Below are positions 60,298-64,000 of a stretch of 64,000 bases of DNA, piece after piece. Position numbers and translations under genes: made by a program. The stretch is from BOG-932 sp965276835 (GTDB lineage: Bacteria; Pseudomonadota; Alphaproteobacteria; BOG-932; Roseiterribacteraceae). The stretch covers positions 3,968,001 through 4,032,000 of the forward strand of contig OZ255631.1 of the NCBI GenBank assembly GCA_965276835.1, written 5' to 3'. The first letter of the stretch is position 1, and every line of letters starts with the position of its first letter. The notes under the pieces were generated by a model. The model made no database searches, had not been told where the DNA came from, and saw only the letters and a program-made list of their open reading frames with translations.

Positions 60298-61827
60298 CTA
60301 GCGCCCCGGCGCCAACCGGCGATAGCTGAGCGCTTCTGCAACATGAAGACGGCGCACTCCGTCGGCGCCGTCCAGGTCCGCCAAGGTGCGGGCGACTTTC
60401 AGCACCCGGTGGTAACCCCGCGCGGTCAGCTGCATCCGGCTTGCCGCCTCCGCAAGCAAAGTTTGGCCGGCTGCATCCGGTGTTGCGACTTTGTCGAGCA
60501 ACGCGCCCTCCGCCCGCGCATTGACCGCGACCGGGCGTTCGCCTTCGATTTTCAATCCGGCATACCGATCCGCTTGCAGTTGCCTGGCCGCCGCAACCCG
60601 CGCCCTGACCGTCGCCGAGTCCTCACGCGCCGGCGGCAGCGAAAGGTCGACGGCCTGAACCGCCGGCACCTCGACATGCAGGTCGATCCGGTCGAACAGC
60701 GGCCCGGAAATGCGCGCCTGATAATCCTGGCCGCATTTCGGGGCTCGGCCGCAGCCCATCGTCAGATCCGACAGATATCCGCACTTGCAAGGATTCATCG
60801 CCGCGACAAGCTGGATATCGGCGGGATAGGTAACATGCGCATTGGCGCGCGCGACGACCGCGCGACCGCTTTCCAGCGGCTGGCGAAGTGCCTCCAGCGT
60901 GCTCCGCGCAAACTCCGGCAGTTCGTCCAGGAACAACACGCCCTTATGCGCCAACGAGATTTCGCCTGGCCGGGCCCGCAGACCGCCGCCGACCAGGGCC
61001 GGCAGCGACGCGGAATGATGCGGGTCGCGGAACGGCCGTTGCCGCAGCAAACCGCCATCCGTCAGCAACCCCGACACGCTGTGGATCATCGACACTTCCA
61101 GCGCTTCGGTCGCGGACAGAGGCGGCAGAATGCCGGGCAACCGCGCCGCCAGCATCGATTTGCCGGATCCCGGTGGCCCCAGCATCAGCAAATTGTGCCC
61201 GCCGGCAGCGGTGATCTCCAACGCGCGTTTGGCGGTTTCCTGGCCCTTCACGTCCGCCAAATCCGGCATCGTCCGCGACCCGCCGCCCGCAAGCTTCGGC
61301 TCGGGTGGGGTCAGCACCTGGGTGCCTTTGAAGTGATTGATCAGTGCAAGCAAGGTCGGCGCGGCGAGGATTTCCACATTCGCCGCCCAGGCGGCCTCGC
61401 CACCGGAACCGGCAGGACAGATCAGGCCGTATCCGTGTGCGCTGGCATTCACCGCCGCTGGCAATACCCCGGCAACCTGGGTCAGCGCGCCGTCCAGCGC
61501 CAGCTCGCCAAGCGCCACAAACCGCGACAATTCCTCTCCCGGCAGCACTTCCATCGCCGTCAGAAGGGCGAGCGCGATGGGCAGATCGAAATGGCTCCCT
61601 TCCTTCAGAACATCGGCTGGCGCCAGATTGACCGTGATCCGCTTGGGCGGCAGGGCAAGCCCCAGCGCATAGAGGGCGGAACGGACACGTTCGCGGCTTT
61701 CGCCGACCGCCTTGTCAGGCAGGCCGACCAAGTTGAACTGCGGCATGCCGCCCAGGATTTGCACCTGGACGTCGATGTCGAGCACCTCGATCCCCTGAAA
61801 GGCAACTGTCCTTACCCTGGAAACCAC
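60298..61827 (-). CDS. comM: ComM/YifB-type Mg-chelatase-like AAA+ ATPase
   Basis: A 509-residue protein with the N-domain FQGIEVLDIDVQVQILGGMP, Walker A MLGPPGSGKSMLAARLPG (about residues 216-233), Walker B GVLFLDELPEF and the C-terminal RGYHRVLKVARTLADLDG. It is a helicase of branch migration in natural transformation. Length normal. Confidence 0.95.
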   Translation of the reverse strand: MVSRVRTVAFQGIEVLDIDVQVQILGGMPQFNLVGLPDKAVGESRERVRSALYALGLALPPKRITVNLAPADVLKEGSHFDLPIALALLTAMEVLPGEELSRFVALGELALDGALTQVAGVLPAAVNASAHGYGLICPAGSGGEAAWAANVEILAAPTLLALINHFKGTQVLTPPEPKLAGGGSRTMPDLADVKGQETAKRALEITAAGGHNLLMLGPPGSGKSMLAARLPGILPPLSATEALEVSMIHSVSGLLTDGGLLRQRPFRDPHHSASLPALVGGGLRARPGEISLAHKGVLFLDELPEFARSTLEALRQPLESGRAVVARANAHVTYPADIQLVAAMNPCKCGYLSDLTMGCGRAPKCGQDYQARISGPLFDRIDLHVEVPAVQAVDLSLPPAREDSATVRARVAAARQLQADRYAGLKIEGERPVAVNARAEGALLDKVATPDAAGQTLLAEAASRMQLTARGYHRVLKVARTLADLDGADGVRRLHVAEALSYRRLAPGR

Positions 61828-61923
61828 CCAATGTCCCCGTTTTGTTCGCGGGCGCGATTGTGCAGGCTTTTACCGAAAATACTAGGGCGAATTTGCCTTC
61901 GGACGAGAAGGGCTGCGCGTGTA

Positions 61924-62652
61924 TTACCGGATGTACCTGAGAGCGATGGCGTCGGCCGCCGCTTTGTAGGCCTGGGCTTTCAATGCCATCACCTGCCGCT
62001 GGTCGGACGCTGCACGCCCATGCTGGGTACTCATTGCCTCGTCCAGAATCGGCTCGGGCGAATAGGTATCCCACTGGCCTGTGCGCACATCGATGATCGC
62101 CATCATCAGGCGAATGCACATATGCTGGGTCTCGTCCGGCACGATGCCGCCGATCACCGGAACCCACGAAATCGCCTTTCCGCCAAGGCCCTCTGTGGCC
62201 GACTCCAGCATCCCCCAATAGACGATCACCGTCTCGTACCCACCCTTTGCCGCCGCCATGCGGAAAAGCTTGGAATAAGGAACGGCCTGTGAATGTGGAA
62301 CCGCTGGCTCCGGCTGCGGCACGCCAGAGAATGACGAAACCGTAAAATATTTTTCCATGGCTGCGGTCATGTCCGGGTCGGCCAGCAGTGCGCCAGATTG
62401 AATCAGCATAATCGCCGCGCCGCGATGGATGATCAGCGGGCGCCGTTGAATCACGGCCTTCTGGATATCGGCCTCGGAAAACCCTTGGGTATTGTCGACG
62501 CCCACGACCTGATATTCCGACAGCTCGCCCTTAAAGAACGCGTTGCCGCGGCCACCGTAACCGGAATCCGAAATCGAGCGGGTCTCGCAAGACGACAGCA
62601 GAAACAACAGGCAAAGCAACACGCCGCGCCCGGCGACCGAACGAACAGCCAT
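61924..62652 (-). CDS. Putative lipoprotein, unknown
   Basis: ATG 62652 gives 242 residues with a signal peptide and lipobox LLSSC (about residue 22). The rest is well structured (FKGELSEYQVVGVDNTQGFS, then YSKLFRMAAAKGGYETVIVYWG and a C-terminal helical tail). I recall similar lipoproteins of unknown role in other proteobacteria. It has no metal or peptidase motif that I can see. Confidence 0.75.
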   Translation of the reverse strand: MAVRSVAGRGVLLCLLFLLSSCETRSISDSGYGGRGNAFFKGELSEYQVVGVDNTQGFSEADIQKAVIQRRPLIIHRGAAIMLIQSGALLADPDMTAAMEKYFTVSSFSGVPQPEPAVPHSQAVPYSKLFRMAAAKGGYETVIVYWGMLESATEGLGGKAISWVPVIGGIVPDETQHMCIRLMMAIIDVRTGQWDTYSPEPILDEAMSTQHGRAASDQRQVMALKAQAYKAAADAIALRYIR

Positions 62653-62799
62653 CACACCCTCCCATAAGGCGCGGCGCCGGTTTTCGGGAGTCGATCCAGC
62701 CCATCGCCGGGTTGCGATTGGCGGATGAACCGGTGTCGAAAGAATGGCTGAATCGTGGTCTTTTTCGGGGGTGACCGCCTGCCATCTCACAAAAGAAAA

Positions 62800-62830
62800 C
62801 GGCGGCGCCGGACATCATCCAGCGCCGCCG
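62800..62830 (-). terminator. Rho-independent terminator of the small orphan gene
   Basis: On the minus strand CGGCGGCGC pairs with GCGCCGCCG around a 13-base loop, followed by TTTTCTTTT (62791-62799). It is 35 bases beyond the stop of the 68-residue gene at 62865-63071, which supports that gene. Confidence 0.85.
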
Positions 62831-62864
62831 TGAATTCTATTGCCGCCCTAAGGCCGGCCGTCCC

Positions 62865-63071
62865 TTAACCCCGCTGCTTGGCCTTCGGCCGAGCGGTACC
62901 GTCCGTCTGGATCGCGGCGTTTTGCTGTGCCGTCTTACGACCTTCGGCAGGTGCGCCGGTGATCGCCGATCCGCCGTTGCGGAAAGAAAAGGCTGGGGAC
63001 AGACATCCAAGAACTTGATCGAGCCAGGCCGGGCCATTCCCGGCGGCAGGCTTCGTACTGGAAGCTGACAC
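62865..63071 (-). CDS. 68-residue orphan protein with strong translation signals
   Basis: GTG 63071 is preceded by AAGGAG at ideal spacing (six bases). The product has one hydrophobic patch (WLDQVLGCLSPAFSF) and a basic, Gln-rich tail (RKTAQQNAAIQTDGTARPKA). A good terminator follows. No family recognised. A longer frame in another phase covers the same bases but lacks these signals. Confidence 0.65.
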   Translation of the reverse strand: MSASSTKPAAGNGPAWLDQVLGCLSPAFSFRNGGSAITGAPAEGRKTAQQNAAIQTDGTARPKAKQRG

Positions 63072-63202
63072 TTTACACTCCTTAGGCCGGTCTCCCGGCC
63101 ATCACTCACATTGCGATAGACAATATGTGGGACGCAATTATGTCAATCGTATGTTTGAGATAGGGTTATGCTTTGACGGCAGGTCTGAGCTGCATGCGAC
63201 AA

Positions 63203-63571
63203 TTAGCCCGCGCGCAATACCAACGGACCAAGCGGGCGGCCGCCTAGAATATGAACATGAAGATGCGGCACGTCCTGGTGGCTGTGGGCTCCGTGATTCA
63301 GTAACAGCCGATATCCAGTATCCGCCACGCCCAGGTCACGCGCGATCTTACCCGTCGCCTTGATCAAGGCCGTAATTTCGGCGTCGCTCGCCTTGGCCGA
63401 GAAATCGTCGAACGACACATACTTGCCCTTGGGCAGCACCAAGACGTGGATCGGGGCCTGCGGATTGATATCGTTGATCGCGAGAACGTGCTCATCCTCA
63501 TAGATTTTGGTCGTCGGAATCTCGCCACGCAGGATGCGGGCGAAGATATTGTTGTCGTCATACGCCATCAT
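63203..63571 (-). CDS. HIT-family (HINT-like) nucleotide-binding protein
   Basis: The 122-residue product has FARILRGEIPTTKIYEDE at the start and the HIT motif HLHVHILGG (about residues 103-111), the catalytic triad of histidine-triad hydrolases that cleave adenosine phosphoramidates. ATG 63571 overlaps the hisE stop (ATGA); the hisE-HIT neighbour pair is common in alphaproteobacteria. Confidence 0.95.
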   Translation of the reverse strand: MMAYDDNNIFARILRGEIPTTKIYEDEHVLAINDINPQAPIHVLVLPKGKYVSFDDFSAKASDAEITALIKATGKIARDLGVADTGYRLLLNHGAHSHQDVPHLHVHILGGRPLGPLVLRAG

Positions 63572-63900
63572 ACCTTTCCCGTCTTGCGCGACGCCTTCTC
63601 GGCGATACCACTGATCCCCTCGCGGGCGGCCAACACAGTGTAAACATCGTCGGGCCTAAGCCCGGCATCGGCCCACAGCACCAGCAGGTGATAGAGCAGG
63701 TCCGCCGATTCATCGGCCAGCTTGGCGCTATCGGGCTTCATCGCCTCGATCACCGTCTCGACCGCTTCTTCGCCCAATTTCTGGGCAATCTTCGCCCGGC
63801 CTCGGGCGAACAGCTTCGCCGTATAGGACAATTCGGGGTCAGCGCCACGACGATCCAGGATCGCTTCGTACAGCCGGTCCAACGCTTCGGATGCCGCCAT
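63568..63900 (-). CDS. hisE: Phosphoribosyl-ATP pyrophosphatase
   Basis: The 110-residue product has SYTAKLFARGRAKIAQKLGE and EEAVETVIEAMK with ESADLLYHLLVLW, the HisE signature of MazG-like all-helical pyrophosphatases. It is the second step of histidine synthesis. The start overlaps the hisF stop (TGATG). Confidence 0.96.
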   Translation of the reverse strand: MAASEALDRLYEAILDRRGADPELSYTAKLFARGRAKIAQKLGEEAVETVIEAMKPDSAKLADESADLLYHLLVLWADAGLRPDDVYTVLAAREGISGIAEKASRKTGKV

Positions 63901-64000
63901 CACGCCGCCTCGTTTTTGGATATCGTCCGGCCAGGCGCCGGGCGCACCGGAATGCCGGCCGCAGCAAGCTGTGCCTTGGCCTCGGCAATTGTGAAGATGC
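63900..64000 (-). CDS. hisF: HisF, C-terminal end (cut by window edge)
   Basis: Thirty-two codons before TGA (63902-63900) read IFTIAEAKAQLAAAGIPVR and a short tail, which matches the last helix of HisF, the cyclase subunit of imidazole glycerol phosphate synthase. The gene continues beyond the right edge. Its overlap with hisE fits a his operon. Confidence 0.85.
   Translation of the reverse strand, partial: IFTIAEAKAQLAAAGIPVRPAPGRTISKNEAA

Noticed and set aside
60112..62292. Very long open frame (726 residues) on the plus strand across comM
   Set aside because: It is antisense to comM, which has full Walker motifs, and its text is Arg/Gln-rich without any domain; a GC-rich shadow frame.
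1..64000. CRISPR array, prophage or integrative element
   Set aside because: No regularly spaced direct repeats, no integrase, phage structural or conjugation genes; only one IS and small palindromic elements.

Overview
This window looks like ordinary chromosome of a GC-rich, free-living alphaproteobacterium. The evidence is the rsmG-parA-parB block next to mnmG and mnmE with two perfect parS sites, a GapR (DUF2312) nucleoid protein, a ChrR-controlled ECF sigma operon, the cnoX / LON-domain / Trm112 / DUF971 run, a LexA box of the alphaproteobacterial GTTC-N7-GTTC type, and the hisF-hisE-HIT order at the right edge. I cannot resolve the order from sequence alone. There is no prophage, integrative element or CRISPR array.

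Layout. 1-1.6 kb: the end of one probable sulfotransferase and a complete second one. 1.6-1.8 kb: tRNA-Gly(GCC) on the minus strand with its own terminator. 1.9-5.2 kb: protein-quality and small conserved genes, plus a lipoprotein that looks like YfbK without its VWA domain. 5.2-7.2 kb: 3-oxoacid CoA-transferase A/B and a SPOUT methyltransferase. 7.2-9.4 kb: an ECF sigma factor, its ChrR-type anti-sigma and a second ChrR-like protein, each unit preceded by the same promoter motif. 9.5-12.6 kb: an IalB-like secreted protein, rlmN and small membrane proteins. 12.7-16.8 kb: a MITE-like element next to an otsB / GH15 / otsA trehalose operon. 16.9-23.3 kb: argG, GNAT, TusA-like, xseB-ispA-dxs and a ParB-like nuclease. 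23.4-26.5 kb: accessory stretch with two orphan secreted or membrane proteins, a ParD-like protein plus type I methionine aminopeptidase behind a 28-bp perfect palindrome, and a cupin. 26.5-34.5 kb: sppA, a winged-helix response regulator, a two-subunit molybdenum hydroxylase, a PAS histidine kinase and a Spy/CpxP-like protein. 34.5-41.4 kb: GST, parB, parA, rsmG, mnmG, a secreted protein and mnmE; mnmE carries an in-frame palindromic repeat. 41.4-43.9 kb: ferredoxin, small proteins, dispersed repeats, an SOS-box gene and gapR. 43.9-48.2 kb: divergent biotin operons bioBA and bioFD. 48.2-50.7 kb: HMG-CoA lyase and a MATE exporter. 50.8-56.4 kb: a TPR-sulfotransferase and a TonB-dependent receptor with an IS630-family element inserted at its stop codon. 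56.4-64 kb: M20 peptidase, EamA and APC transporters, comM, a lipoprotein, a small orphan protein, a HIT protein, hisE and the end of hisF.

How genes work together. Many are translationally coupled by ATGA or TGATG overlaps (sigma/anti-sigma, rlmN and small partners, GNAT/TusA, scoAB, ispA-dxs, rsmG-parA, bioFD, hisE-HIT). The trehalose operon puts synthesis (OtsA, OtsB) with a GH15 enzyme. The most interesting candidates are the palindrome-controlled ParD-like/MetAP pair, the ECF sigma circuit with two ChrR-like proteins on separate matching promoters, the VWA-less YfbK-like lipoprotein, and the repeat insertion inside the MnmE G domain.
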